Program-made: the position numbers and the translations under genes
Notes under the pieces: generated by a model
Told to the model about the DNA's origin: nothing
What the model saw: the letters and a program-made list of their open reading frames with translations, nothing else
Databases searched by the model: none
Origin: Undaria pinnatifida
Taxonomy: Eukaryota > Sar > Phaeophyceae > Laminariales > Alariaceae
Reading direction: 5' to 3'
NCBI GenBank assembly: GCA_012845835.1
Contig: JABAKD010000025.1
Span: 7,617,338 to 7,681,337 of the forward strand
DNA length: 64,000 nt
Shown here: positions 52,690 to 64,000 of the stretch, piece after piece
How positions within the stretch are numbered: position 1 is the stretch's first letter
Layout: each line of letters begins with the position of its first letter

Positions 52690-54460
52690 GCAGAGGACAC
52701 AGACTATATTCCAACAGCAGTCTGTAACGGATCAAAGTTGGCAACAACAGCTAAATCCGCGTCACTCTCGGACTTCTCACATGCATCCATATTCGTCGTG
52801 TCTCATCAGATATATCGACCGGTACAACAGAAGGAACGACAGCAGGTATGTCCACAACAATATCAGACTCTCCACGCACACCTACGTCTACCGTTGCGAT
52901 CTCTTCAGAATCAGCTTGCAGTGGAACAGAAGGAACGACCGAAGGTGTGTTCACAACGATCTCGGACTTCTCACACACATCCATATCGTCCATTGCGGGC
53001 TGCTCAGAAGTATTTTAGCGCAGCAGAAGGAGAAGGAACAAAACCAGGCATATCCACACCAATCTCGAAGTCCTCACAACATACACCCACACCCTCCGAT
53101 GCGATGTCCTCAGACTACAGACACCAGAGTCGCAGAACAAGAAACGACGACAGTTTCATCTGGAATGCGGCGAACGGCATGAATGGAACCCTGGGGAGAA
53201 GCATGGCTACTAGATCGATCCTGGTGGCTACGAATTCCAGACAAAGAAGTTCCTCCAATAGTTGAAGACATATCCGGAATAGCGACATTGTTGCTACGCA
53301 TCGATGTTGAATCCCCTCGCCCCCCCGTTGTAGAAACAGGTTGATCATGCACCACTTTGACATTCGAAGAAACAGCCGATTTCAGTTCTACTATACTACT
53401 GGTAGGATGCAACATAGCACCACCACCTCGAATATCATCATCTAATATACCATCTGGACCATACAAAGAAACGAATCCACCAAACCTGTCGACGGTATCA
53501 TCCGAAGGACGAAGGTTGGTTGTTGACGGAAAAACTGATATTCAAGACGTCCCTCAGAAGTAACCACCGATCCAGAAAAAACACGGCGCGCGAACGCAGA
53601 GCAGGTATTATTATGCCGAGGGGAATATTGAGTGCCTCCAACCCTTCGAACGCCTTGGCTGGTCTGACGCTGAATGGTTCGACCTGCACATCTACCGCGA
53701 TTCTGAGTGATCCCAGTAGTACCTCTCGATAGACAGAAATGGTAATCATTACTCACAGAGGAACTTTGCTGGTAGCGTCGACTCGCAGAATGCGAGTAGC
53801 TAAGGTTATCCGTAGACATAGACTCCTGCGCAGCAGTAATAAGGCGATATGTTCTAGGCCAAGCCTCCGCTTCACGTTCCACCATCAAGAATAAATGCAC
53901 TGGTTGAGAATATAGCTCATCGTTGACGATCATTTGAGACGTGCAGGCATGTCTGAACATGTCGAGTGGTAGCGCATCCAAAAATAATACGAGTAAAAAG
54001 CTGAGCCGGAGCAGCCTTCCACGATCCATTTACATCACCACCAACCATGAAAAAAGCAGTCGATCCAGCTTCTGCCACATACATATTTGCTCATAGCGTC
54101 AAACAGAAACCCAACAAACCGCGGTATGCCTGCAGCATCAGTAGCAGGAGCAACCGAACGAGCAGCACGGCAAAAAGATTCTTCCGCAGTAATCCCATCC
54201 AGCTCGCGCTTAGGAAAACCACAAGTATGAAGGCAATCCAACAAGTCCTCGTCAGAAGTACGAACAGATGAACCAGCGTATCCTGATTTCATGCATATTC
54301 GCTGCCGCACAAAAGATTGAAAAATATCTCGAATAAAATAATTGCACAAACCTTCCGTCTCGTCTAAGGAGTTAAGGAAGGCACGGACATCTTTCACTGA
54401 AAATATCCACCTCGAACAAGATTCCTTCATCCAAATACGGTATGCACCAACAAAGCTCAA
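52690..54460 (-). pseudogene. Unrecognised multi-part gene or pseudogene
   Basis: Protein-like frames follow each other on the minus strand. 54460-54035 (141 codons) starts MSFVGAYRIWMKESCSRWIF with an even, globular composition (VKDVRAFLNSLDETEGLCNY, SDEDLLDCLHTCGFPKRELD). Then 53950-53442 (HACTSQMIVNDELYSQPVHL, AWPRTYRLITAAQESMSTDN). Then about 53510-53110 (TVDRFGGFVSLYGPDGILDD, polar and Ser-rich after). Then 52993-52751, with imperfect repeats of SEIVVNTPSVVPSV/SDIVVDIPAVVPSV type. The pieces are in different frames. GT donors such as GTAAATGG near 54030 and AG acceptors are available, so introns are possible, but frameshifts are equally so. No domain is recognised and no function is proposed. 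Confidence 0.4.
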
Positions 54461-54883
54461 AAGCGTAGATTAAAAATGCTCCTCTTGTACTCGTACATGA
54501 ATATAGTTCCACCACCGGAAAAGATTATCGTATCCCCCTCGAACAGCACTTGATACCTGGCCTGAAGATACATAAACCTGATACCTGACACCTCAAGAAT
54601 ATATACCTCTCACCTCTCCGTTGATAGTCACATAGGAGAATCTTGCTGATAAAATGTCCCACGTGCAGCAGGTCCGCTCGTAGACCACAACCCAAGCCAA
54701 AGACACTCAAGATATCATAATGTGAACCGAACTAGAAGATACATCCGAAAGTGTAACAAGACAACCCGTAGATATACCCTCGGCGATGCCCACACGATCC
54801 AAGAAGATGCCAAACGCGGTACTCGAAAATTCCCCGAGTTCCGACACACCAGCGCCCACGCGAAATCTGCAGATTGTATAGGA

Positions 54884-55015
54884 CCGTCGGGTTTTCAATC
54901 CCAACTTGAGAGATGATCACCCAAACTAGGAGAGTTGACACCAGAGAGAAATGTAGATTACCTGTCCCTCGGTCCAGGGTGGCAGACCCACAGCCTTTGA
55001 CCCAGACCGAGAGAT
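54884..55015 (+). repeat. Uninterrupted copy of the dispersed repeat (empty MITE site)
   Basis: GGACCGTCGGGTTTTCAATC to GACCCAGACCGAG. Matches 50205-50585 minus the MITE. The insertion point is at GAGAGTTGACACC. Confidence 0.88.
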
Positions 55016-56102
55016 TCTCTGCATCCCTTTAATTCCCAGCGATGTTCCCACCAGCTCCAGCGAGGGAAACTAGCACCACCTTGGCCGTTGCCGCTGCCGC
55101 CGTTGCCTACGCTGCCATCATCACCACTGACGGCGCTATGGAGCAGCTAGATTAGCATGACCACACACAACTCTCTTTCCAGCCGTGTCACCTTCTCCTC
55201 GGTCACCCTCGATTTTCCCGTCGCCAGCCGGTGTCGACCGTAGGTCACTCGTCGACGGGAACCTCCGTGGTTCTCGCGTTGGAACCACCACCATCACAAT
55301 TACTACCACTACCACCGTTGACTCCAGACGTAGTTCTCGCGTTCGAGCCACCACCACCACCACCACCACCACCACCACCACCACCACCACCACCACACGC
55401 AACCTTCCCCCCTAACACCACCCCCACTCACCCCTCACCCAGATCCTCCCCACTACCTCACCGCACCACCACCCCACCACCCCCACCACCACCACCCACC
55501 ACCACCACTGCCGCCACCGCCGCCACCACCACTTTGGCAACGGGAGCTGGTACCCATGGTTAATACCTTTCGCCGCCATGATAGAAAAGAAAAATCGCTC
55601 CGCATTCGTCTGCTGGTACGCTTCCTGCTGATTGTTGTGTAGTATGGCTTTTTTAGCTGGTCTCCAAGCTATCCTCACTGCTGTTGTTCTTGCTGGTATT
55701 GATATTGCGTTTAACACGCTCCTACTTCCGAGCAGAAGGTGGTCTGTCGTCGGGTTGTGTTGCTGCTCAAGCACCGGTCCAAACTCGGATCCAAGGATTG
55801 CTGGAGCTGGTGGTGTTGCTGGAGTGCGTTTCTCCTGCTGCTGCTGGTGGTGCTGTGTGGAGCTAGCTGTGTGCTTTTACTCTCATTTCCTTACATTTTC
55901 CTGCTGCGTGTGTTTTATTGTCGTGTCTCGGCTTCTTTCTCGGTTCACCGTGTGGTTCTGTTGCTGTGTGTGTTATGTGTGTGACTTGCTGTTGATTAGC
56001 TGTTCTATTGTGTACTGCAGAGGGAAAAACTAGAATTTGCTGGAATTTGTAAGATGGTTTCATAAAAAAAAAACGTCAAAGAAAGGTGTTATTTATAGTA
56101 AC
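55016..56102. other. No gene recognised; (CCA)n tracts
   Basis: (CCA)n at about 55346-55397 and a looser CCACC/CCGCC stretch at 55460-55533. Pro-, Thr- and Gly-rich frames here are simple-sequence artefacts. A hydrophobic frame at 55632-56033 is Cys/Val-rich with no domain. Confidence 0.5.
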
Positions 56103-58870
56103 TACAAGGGTTCCGCATGGGCGCCGGCGAATGCCGGCGCCATGCTTCGGGTAGGGCAGGGCAGTACTTTGTCGAAATAAGTTGTAGTTGTTCGATTCGA
56201 CATTGAAGTTTGAAGTAATGTCAAGAGTTTAATACAAACATGAGATTCAAAAGGTCATAGTTTGACATTCGACGGCGCCTAAGCTTCGGGTAGGGCAGGA
56301 TCATAATTTGACATTCGACGGTGCCCATGATTCGGGTAGGGCAGGGCGGCATATCGCGCCCTTATAGATTTGCTTGTCGCAGTGTCCAAAATGAGTCTTC
56401 CCGTCGTTCCTTTGACGGGTGGCGATGAGCTCAGAGCAAACCTCGTGATTAGGGCAAGCCCACTCGGGGATGTCCACGGTCTGCGGTCATCTAGACGCCC
56501 CCGCCGTCGCCACTCTTGGTTGTCGGGGTTTTCGCATTTTTGTCGAGAGAACGGCGAGAGAGAGCTGACATAATGCCGGTAGGGAGAAGGCTTGGGGGAG
56601 CGTTACAAATGTGGGTGTAAACGGTGATGGAGATTGTGATTTGAGGGGCGGGGGGCGCGGACTGGGGTACATTGAAGATTGAGCTTCGGCTGTCGAAGAC
56701 AGCCTTGGAGACACCTTTTGTAGACGTCGTACGAGTACACAGGTACGAAAAGCACGGCATCGCCAACGCGTTGGCCCTTTCTCGGATATACATCTGCGGA
56801 GGAATCCCAAATGTCAAATCGTCGCGAATTCTCGCTTATACCTCTTACCCCGCGTACGCGTTCGGGGCAACATGTAACAACTTATTTATTTGGTGTAGGA
56901 TGTCCTCGAAAAAAACGCTTGAACAAATGAAGTTTACCGAGAAATCTGATATCGAAAAGCAGCGAACGACTCAGCAGTTGCTACGATAGGTTACTGCTGC
57001 TTGCTGCTGCTGCAGCTCCGAAATTAATTGAAAAAACTGGCCAAATATGACCCTAAAAAAGCTATTAAAAGGAGCCACCCCGTCGTATTTTGCTTGCGAC
57101 CAGTCCGTAAACATAGATTCAAACAAAAGGTCGACAGCGCAGAATTTGAAAACAGCAACAACAACAGCGTATTCCCCCGAAATTTATATCCTATGGCTAA
57201 GTAGATACTGGTACAAAACGCGTGCTTGTGGACGTATGTTGTTCATTTTGCATCCTCTCTGATCTTCTTGCATCGCACTCTTTAAACTCCTGTCGTTTTG
57301 CTTTCCTTTTCTTTTTTCTTTTTTCTTTTCATATTTTTATGGCCTGGCCTGTTCTTTTGTGTTCTCGTGCCCGATATGCTAGCATTTCACTTCCTTTACC
57401 TAGATCAATTGGGATTGTTTGGTTTACTCTCTTTCTCAGTATGTCACCACATCATTTGTATGTCTCTAGGATGAAGAATCAGCACGGACACTGGGTATAC
57501 TCATGTCGTCGGGTAGAACTAACGGTTTATTGTGAAGACAACACACGTGTCACGCAGTGGCCAGCGCACACACCGTACAGCAAAGCACAGCGCATACACG
57601 CAGTGTCCACGACGGTTTCTCGTCGGCTATGTCAGTAGCGTATTCACCCGAAATTGTATCCCCGCGATCAACTGAAAAAAGCCTAACAAGATATTATCCC
57701 TACCAATCCCACCGCTCCGTAGTATTTTGACTGCGACCACTCCTTAAACCAAGATTCAAAGCTTTCCAACTTCAAAAAAGTTAGAGAGCGCGAACAAAGG
57801 GATTTGACCAAGAAATCCGATATCGAAAAGTAACACTACAACACAGCAGTAGAACGATAATCTAATGAGCAGAGCAAACGCTTCGAGGCGGTCATTAAAA
57901 ATGTTGGGAAATCATGCCAATTTGGAAATTATGCCAATTAAAAAAAAAAATCTCATGTTGTGTTCGTTCAAGCTGTGCAGACGTCAAGATCCAAACAAAA
58001 GCTCAAGGGTACCGCCCCAAAATACATTTTTTTAGCCGCTTCTTGCTTGTCTCCCTCAGCCCTCATGCGCATTCCCGGCCAGGTGCAGAACGGGTAAGGC
58101 AAGGCGATTTGACCGAGAAAAAGAAACGTACACACCGTGTCCACGACAGTTTCCCGTTTGGTCATGTAAATATCGTATTCACCCGAAATTGTATCCCCGC
58201 GTTCAACTGGAATAAGCCTGGCAAAATATTGTACCTCCCGTTCCCTACCGCTCCATAGTATTTCGCTTGCGACCATTCTACAAACAAAGATTCATTTTTT
58301 TCAAAATGAAGGAAATCTCGAGGAGAGCGCGGAATTTGAAAACAACAGCGAAATCACCCGAAATTGTATCCCCACGTTCGTTCACGGCCGCAGGGAACGG
58401 AAAAGGTAGGACGAGGGGGCCTTCGAAAACAACGCTTGAACAAAGGGACTTGACCCAGAAATCCGATATCGAAAAGCAACGACACAGCAGTAGTACGATA
58501 ATCCAATGAACAGGCCAAACGCTTCGAGGTGGCCATGAAAAACGTTTCGAAATGATGCCAATTTAGAAATTATGCCAACTAACTAATAAAATGTATCCGA
58601 TGTATTGTTCGTTCAAGCTCTGCAGACGTCAAGATCCAAACAAAGGCTCGAGAGTACCGCCACAAAATACCTAAGTTGTCCCACTTCTCGCTTGTCTCAC
58701 TCAGCCCCCATACGCGTTCCCGGCAGGTGCAGAACGGATATGACGGGGCGAGGAGCGTTGGAGCCACCCCTCGAAGACAGCGCTCGAACGAAGCGATTTC
58801 ACCAAGAAATTTGAGGTTCGAGAATCCCATACTTAGGCCGAGACGAAAAAAAGCTCCTTGCCACTCTCTG
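56103..58870 (+). repeat. Third, diverged relative of the 3.3-kb element
   Basis: Start TACAAGGGTTCCGCATGGGC with the same hairpin, GGGTAGGGCAGGGCAG and TTTGAAGTAATGTCAAGAGT. The end (58680-58860) has GGGGCGAGGAGCGTTGGAGC and ATACTTAGGCCGAGAC like units 1 and 2. The middle differs and has no LINE tail. Around 56255-56350 the GCTTCGGGTAGGGCAGG motif is itself repeated three times. Confidence 0.75.
56900..58640 (+). repeat. Internal tandem segments in the third relative
   Basis: Recurring blocks: CACCCGAAATTGTATCCCCG (57651, 58185, 58355), ATCCGATATCGAAAAG (56948 with one change, 57818, 58460) and AAATTATGCCAA (57930, 58566) plus TGTTCGTTCAAGCT.TGCAGA (57958, 58604). They define two units of about 600 bp plus a partial one. 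Confidence 0.75.
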
Positions 58871-59959
58871 TCTTCTCAAAAAAAAGAAATATTATTAGGA
58901 ATCGGGAACCGATGAGAATAATATTATGTTGTTTGTTGTTCATAGAGACAATTCGGCGTTGTGGTTCATAGTTTTTTTGGCGGAGTACATACGTAGCTTA
59001 CTATGATCGCGCTTGTGGAGATACCAAGTGGATACCGCACGGGACGGTGCTGGCAGACTGGTAGAATACGCTAACAGACAGAGCTGTTGTTTACAACTAA
59101 CTGGACGGCGGTCGCTCACTGGACCAGATAATTCATGGTTTCGTGATTCTCGAGTTCATCGCTAGACGGCGAATCGGGGAATTATCGAGAGCAAGAAGCA
59201 ACATCGAAGGCGAAGCGCTTGGTACGAGGCACAGGAAGCGAGCGCGGAAGCGTCTACAACGGACCTCGCCTTGACCGGTATGATATTACGTGCAGATACG
59301 GTTTGTTATTTGTCTCCTCAATCCCCGATACTGGTGGGCCGAGAGCGTGTGTGTGCGTTTTGGAATCGATTCGAGCGAGTTGCTTGTGCAAAAACAAGCA
59401 TTAAAAAGCGGGAAAATAGCAACTAATTCAACATCATGATCAAGCACATGCGCATCACAGTTATTACAAGGTTCCCCCTTCGGAATGCGGGTAACGTGAA
59501 ATCCCGGGGGCGTCGCAAGGGGAAAGAAAGGGAGACACCGGTAGCACACGTATAAATATGTTTCCACCTATAATGGTGTTACGCGTACTCACATAGAAAC
59601 CCCACTGCTCTCTTAGAGGAAACCTGTGGCATGAGCTAGTGCATTGCTCCAAAGAAAGAGTAGTTGTACTCAACGGAAAGATTGTGATAGCGGTGGGTGC
59701 ACGTTGTACTGATGTACGCGCAAAAGAATTATTATTGCGGAGATCCATTGTTGACAGGATGAAATTTCACAAAGAAACGGAAGCATCACCACTTAATAGG
59801 CGAGCTCTCCTGCGCTACAACTGTGTTCGGTTGAGGCTCAGTATATTTGGTAAGACCAGCCAACAAAATAAACTGTAGCCAAGCGATTTTTCGCGAAGCC
59901 GGGTGCTTTTTTGCCCCCTTTGTTGTTTGATAATTCATCCTGCTAACAATGAATCTCCG
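58871..59959. other. No gene recognised
   Basis: No supported gene or repeat. Confidence 0.4.
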
Positions 59960-60231
59960 TAATAGTGATCAGAGGATGATTTCTACCGTACTTGGAATTG
60001 TGATCGTTGCTGTATAGTACGCCACATATGTTTGCACTTAGTGGTAATGGATAGGGTCGACCAGCCAATGCCAGTCGCTCTTGGATGTTGTACAATAATT
60101 AATTGGTTGGCGGCAACAACTTCGGTGTGTGTGGCGTGCGTGGTAGGATTTCCCATGTGTTGGAGGTAATGTTCAACGCTTTGGTACAGTACTGTGTTTG
60201 ATAGGAACCGAAACCTTGATGTACTCGTCAT
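59960..60231 (-). pseudogene. OTU protease C-terminal fragment
   Basis: Minus-strand frame with YQSVEHYLQHMGNPTTHATH, then TEVVAANQLI. It aligns with residues 141-170 of the 42.67-kb OTU protein (same spacing of S-V-E-x-Y-L, M, P, A-T and V-A-A-x-Q-L). After a frame change the neighbouring frame has NICGVLYSNDHN, possibly the end strand (NVCDILLYY in the intact protein). The Asp/Cys active-site region was not found upstream and the His is uncertain. A dead, partial paralogue. Confidence 0.7.
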
Positions 60232-61439
60232 TTATCCCCGTAGGAAGTCGAGCTAGATCGATACACTAGTGTTCCCGCCTAAACCCGCCACTATTTGATA
60301 CATGTGGTAAGAAACGTGTGTGTATGATATGTGTACGATAATAGCAACAGACCTAGAACCGATCCTCCCAGCCAATCAGATGGCGTCCTGGGCACTGTAC
60401 CCAATTTTGGCCACATGTGCATATACCTGAGTTTGACTATCGCTAATAAGGAGTTACAAATCCTTGAACCCTACTCATGGTTCCACTCTGCCCAAAAGAA
60501 AATGTTTGGCCTGGTCGAGACTCGCGTGGATGCTGCGCTCGCGATTTCTGCCACCCTCGCCGCGCTCGACGCCATCTTCCAAGTTTTCCCCGCTCTATGT
60601 CCCTGTGAGCCCCGTCTCCCGCACTGAGAGATGCAAACCGTGCCCTGTGGCGCTCGTTCCAACACTTTGCTGCTCCCGGCCTCTACCTCCCAGCCGCCTC
60701 CTGCTGGCATCCGCTCTATCCGGAAATATAATGCCGGGATATGCATTTGTATTCAAGTAAAAACGGCCCTTACATTCGGACACATCTAGTTACCCCGCAA
60801 GAGAAAAATGAACACACCGGGTCAACCACGCCCACAGACGCTTTCACTCCTGCCTCGACGATGCGGCGGGAGAGCGCAGGCCGGTTTACCCTTGTCTGCG
60901 CCCATGCCCACCCACCCACGTCGGGATCTGGGGCCAAAACGGCTCAGGGCGGTGCGCCCCCAAACCCCACACTAATCCGATCCATATGTATGTGTACTAC
61001 TGCCGATACTGCAGTATGTTGCTGCTACTGCTGCTGTTGTGCTGCTGCTGAGGTTAATTTAGTCCGGGCGGTGGCTGCTACTGCTGCTGTGCTGCTGCTG
61101 AGGTTAGTTGAGTAGCGGGCCATTTTTTTACGAACAAAACAACGAAGACCAATAACTTGTACTGTATAAGTTATCAAAATATCAAAATTAAAAAAAAACA
61201 TTGGGGTGTTCCAAGCGACCTGCTCTTCTCAGGGAGGTGGAATGCAATCCCTTGCCAAATGGAGCCAGCTTAGCGACATTTAATGCGCCGCGCGCCGCCA
61301 CGGAGCTCGGCCGAGATCCAGGCATGCTTCATAATGTACCCATAGCGGGCTAGCTTAACCCGCGGCTGAGAGTGCGAGAAGAAACCCCTCGACGCCGGAA
61401 AGCAGCGAGCCGAAAAACAAAATCATAGTTTACGTATAC
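60232..61439. other. No gene recognised; CTG-repeat duplication
   Basis: 61021-61056 and 61074-61107 are two copies of a GCTGCTACTGCTGCTG unit ending GAGGTTA. Open frames at 60331-60760 are unremarkable. Confidence 0.45.
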
Positions 61440-62050
61440 ACACATATATGTAAAAAGAAGTACAGACAGGTATATATGTTAACACTGCGGTAGACCACAC
61501 TACCAACCTATTACGCAGGGTATTTCGTGCCTCCGGCCGTTTGCATGATCGCCTTACAACCTCTACCAAAAGTAGCATTATATGCCTAACGAAGTAAAGT
61601 CGCCGTCGCGTTCAATAGTGATGACATCGCATGCCCACGCCACCTCGCTTGGTGTATTTGTGAGGTGTTTCTCTGTCTTAGAGTTGGCGACCTCAGAGCC
61701 CCACATCGGCACGGTAAAAATCATAGGCGTGAAAAAGTATATGTGAGACAATAATAATAATATGAAAAGGAGATACAGACAGATATGTTAAAATTGCGGT
61801 AAACCACACTAACAACTACCAACTTATTGCGTAGGGTATTCCGTACATACCGTCTGCATGATCGCCTCCCAACCTATGCCAAGCGAACTATGACTAACGA
61901 GGTAACGTAATTGAGCGCGTGTACACTAAGTGTTCCTTTCAAAACACTAACGATTCGCCTTTCTCCCTTTCGTTCTCAATTAAGAATGGCGGTGACATTG
62001 CATGACCACATCACCTCGCCTGTTGTATTTGGAAATATATATCTCTTTCT
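61440..62050 (+). repeat. Diverged direct duplication, about 340-bp period
   Basis: 61460-61680 and 61775-62045 share ACAGACAG.TAT, GCGGTA.ACCACACTA, ATTGCGTAGGGTATT (TTACGCAGGGTATT in the first), TGCATGATCGCCT and a terminal GACAT.GCATG.CCAC..CACCTCGC. AT-rich, noncoding. Confidence 0.75.
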
Positions 62051-62269
62051 TATAATTAGCGATGTCAGAAAAATGATGGTACCTACATGATTGTACCTAT
62101 CGATTGAAATATCCTATATTTCGACCCATGTACAATAACAAACTATGAAGCTTTTAACACGTTGCTTACAACACCTAAAAACTGGGTTGCATACTACGTG
62201 TAACATCACACCTTCTAGAATAACAAACATTACCAGGCGGGTGATATAAAGAGGTGTCTTCTTGCTACT

Positions 62270-63575
62270 ACCGTCAGATTCGTCCCCTATAGACTAAGGG
62301 TAAATAGTTTAGTTTCCGCGCACATATTGAACCCCCCCCCCCCCCGATCCCTCTTGTTCAAACTCCCCACCTAAAATCAAAATCTACCAGAGTAGTAAAC
62401 ATTACCAGCCAGCTGATATCATCTCATTATCCTTATAGCCATCCATGCCGTAGCTCCAACTCATCTCCGCCCTCCTCCCCCCCCCCCCCCCCTTTTGTTC
62501 CCCGCACAGTTCCTCCAAACGCCCAAATTACAATTGAAATCGGCCAGAGTAATAAACACTTCTATGCAATTGATATCACGTCATTATCTGTCTAGCCATC
62601 CATGACTTAGCTTTCATCCATCCCCCCTCCCCCCCTCCAACGCCCCCTCCTTGCCCACACCCCGCACGATCGTCTAGACCCAGCACCGCGCGTATAGGAA
62701 GCCCTTTCATATATGATTAATACGCGCGATCGGAGTATCATACACAATGTTGCCAAGATGAGTTTTGACCAAATTCTTGATCTCATAGCTGGAGTGTATT
62801 TTAATATTACATGTGACCTAAACCTCTTGAAAACCTCCCCCCCCCCCCCCCCCCTTTTTTTTTCCTCGCTCTCTCTTGCCCAAACGCCTCACCTAATATC
62901 GAAATCCGCCAGAGTTATCAACACTTCCACGCGCTGTATATCACCTCATTAAAATAATATTTTTAGAGCCGTCCATGCCGCTGCTGCAATTCCCACCCCC
63001 CCCCCCCGCCCCCAACTCTCCCTCCTTCCCCACCACCCGCACCATCGCCTAGACCTAGCACCAGGCGTATAGCAAACCCCTATATCTATGCGACCTAAAG
63101 CCCTGCGCCCCTCCCCCCCACACACACATCCCCCCCCCCCTCCCCCACAAGAACGATTTATAGTTTCCACGCACAAATTGAGCTACCCCACCAGTCCCTC
63201 CCCCCCTCCCCTCCTCCCGCCCCCCTTTTGATCAAAATCAGGCCCCCACGTCCTTCAAAACTCCGCCCTCCCCTCGCCGATTATTCGACTTACAGGATTC
63301 ACTTGATAAACAGATGAATTTTCTTCCACAGCTGTCAGATTTTGTCCCCCTCAGAAACGGGTGTTGAAGTTTCCGCGCACAGACTGCCTAACATCACCCT
63401 GTTGACCCTGATAGCTACACTGTAGTTGCAAGGGGAGTCGCCGACCTATATCCTTAATGAGGGCACACAACCCGTAATACGCGTGATCGAAGTGTCACAC
63501 ACAGCTTGCAAAGATGAGTTTCGACAAAATATTCGATCTCACAGCTGGAGTTTATTTTAATTTTTATAATATTAG
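62270..63575 (+). repeat. Two or more tandem foldback arms
   Basis: Arm pieces of the 24-25 kb palindrome, all in plus orientation. Outer-part segments at 62340-62460, 62500-62700 and 62850-63060 (each TAATAAACACTTCC-like then TCCATGCCG-like then a C tract). Inner ends at 62713-62805 and 63150-63570 (CTCACAGCTGGAGT). C tracts at 62333-62345, 62480-62492, 62839-62854 and 62995-63007. This suggests repeated copying of arm segments. Confidence 0.82.
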
Positions 63576-63690
63576 ACAAATTGCGCTCGTCTGACAAAGG
63601 CCGTTTGCCACACAACGGTATCCCATGGACATTGGAGTAGATGTTGCGCCTTTAGCCGACTCGAATTTCGATTCGTACCGTAAACTGGCG

Positions 63691-63935
63691 TAGTAAACTG
63701 AGAAGTTCCTGAAAGTTTGATATCAGCCTGTCTCTGCATTGGCCATTTTCCGTAAATGATCTGCACTCCCTGGCGTAGAAACCGATGTCCAATGGAATTT
63801 TCAGGAAATTTCAGTCGGACAGCTGGGATATGTAGCTCACAAAAAACCTCTGTAGTAAGCTGAGAAGTTCCTGGAAGTTTGATGTCAGACTAACCTTTGC
63901 ATTGGCCATTTTCCGGCTTTTCGAATGATATGTAC
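63691..63935 (+). repeat. Direct duplication, 162-bp period
   Basis: TAGTAAACTGAGAAGTTCCT at 63691 and TAGTAAGCTGAGAAGTTCCT at 63853, each continuing GAAAGTTTGAT/GGAAGTTTGAT to GCATTGGCCATTTTCCG. Confidence 0.82.
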
Positions 63936-64000
63936 TCCTGTGCTGGGCATAAATAAGCCGGCTGTACAGGGGCTCCGCTCAGCAGATGGCTGGCGCCACC

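Noticed and set aside
55231-55563. Proline- and glycine-rich proteins at the CCA tract
   Set aside because: Simple-sequence artefacts present on both strands.

Overview
This is a gene-poor, transposon-rich stretch of a eukaryotic nuclear genome. Evidence for that: degenerate LINE, Ty1/copia and Ty3/gypsy coding remnants, tRNA-derived SINE-like sequences with Pol III A and B boxes, MITEs with target-site duplications, interstitial TTAGGG arrays, many microsatellites, and almost no intact reading frame. The organism cannot be fixed from sequence alone. Stramenopile algae such as brown algae are one plausible guess, but this is only an inference from the general look of the retroelements and the TTAGGG repeat.

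Layout. 0-3 kb: unique sequence with a Ty3/gypsy RNase H fragment. 3-12 kb: two LINE copies (3.33-5.87 kb; 8.03-11.91 kb, the longer starting inside its endonuclease domain) with tRNA-like elements, a TA-flanked MITE and a foldback arm between them. 12.35-19.06 kb: a 3.3-kb tandem duplication whose unit starts with a GC-rich perfect hairpin; a third relative lies at 56.1-58.9 kb. 19-25.6 kb: LINE 3' tails, a 269-bp (TTG)n tract and a 1.3-kb palindrome. 25.8-28.7 kb: a region bounded by 20-bp perfect inverted repeats that contains a foldback-like array of 12-bp palindromic units around a TTAGGG core; its sister is at 51.46-52.65 kb. 30-34 kb: a cluster of MITEs with 4-bp target duplications, some nested. 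34.6-40.1 kb: a Ty1/copia element whose gag-protease half is inverted relative to its integrase-RT-RNase H half. 42.67-43.32 kb: the one intact gene I recognise, an OTU-family cysteine protease; a broken relative is at 60.0-60.2 kb. 45.1-46.2 kb: a cluster of tRNA-like inverted elements that encloses a captured copia gag-protease fragment. 46.87-49.05 kb: a 2.2-kb self-complementary minisatellite built on CCATGG. 52.7-54.5 kb: an unrecognised, probably split or decaying minus-strand gene. 62.3-63.6 kb: more foldback arms.

The common theme is self-complementarity. Two unrelated minisatellites (HindIII-like AAGCTT core and NcoI-like CCATGG core), a poly-C palindrome, inverted tRNA-like elements and dense MITEs all make long hairpins. 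Nested insertions give a relative chronology. The most unusual items are the foldback arrays with telomeric cores, the elements whose terminal inverted repeats are tRNA-like Pol III promoters, and the MITE family with an in-window occupied/empty site pair.
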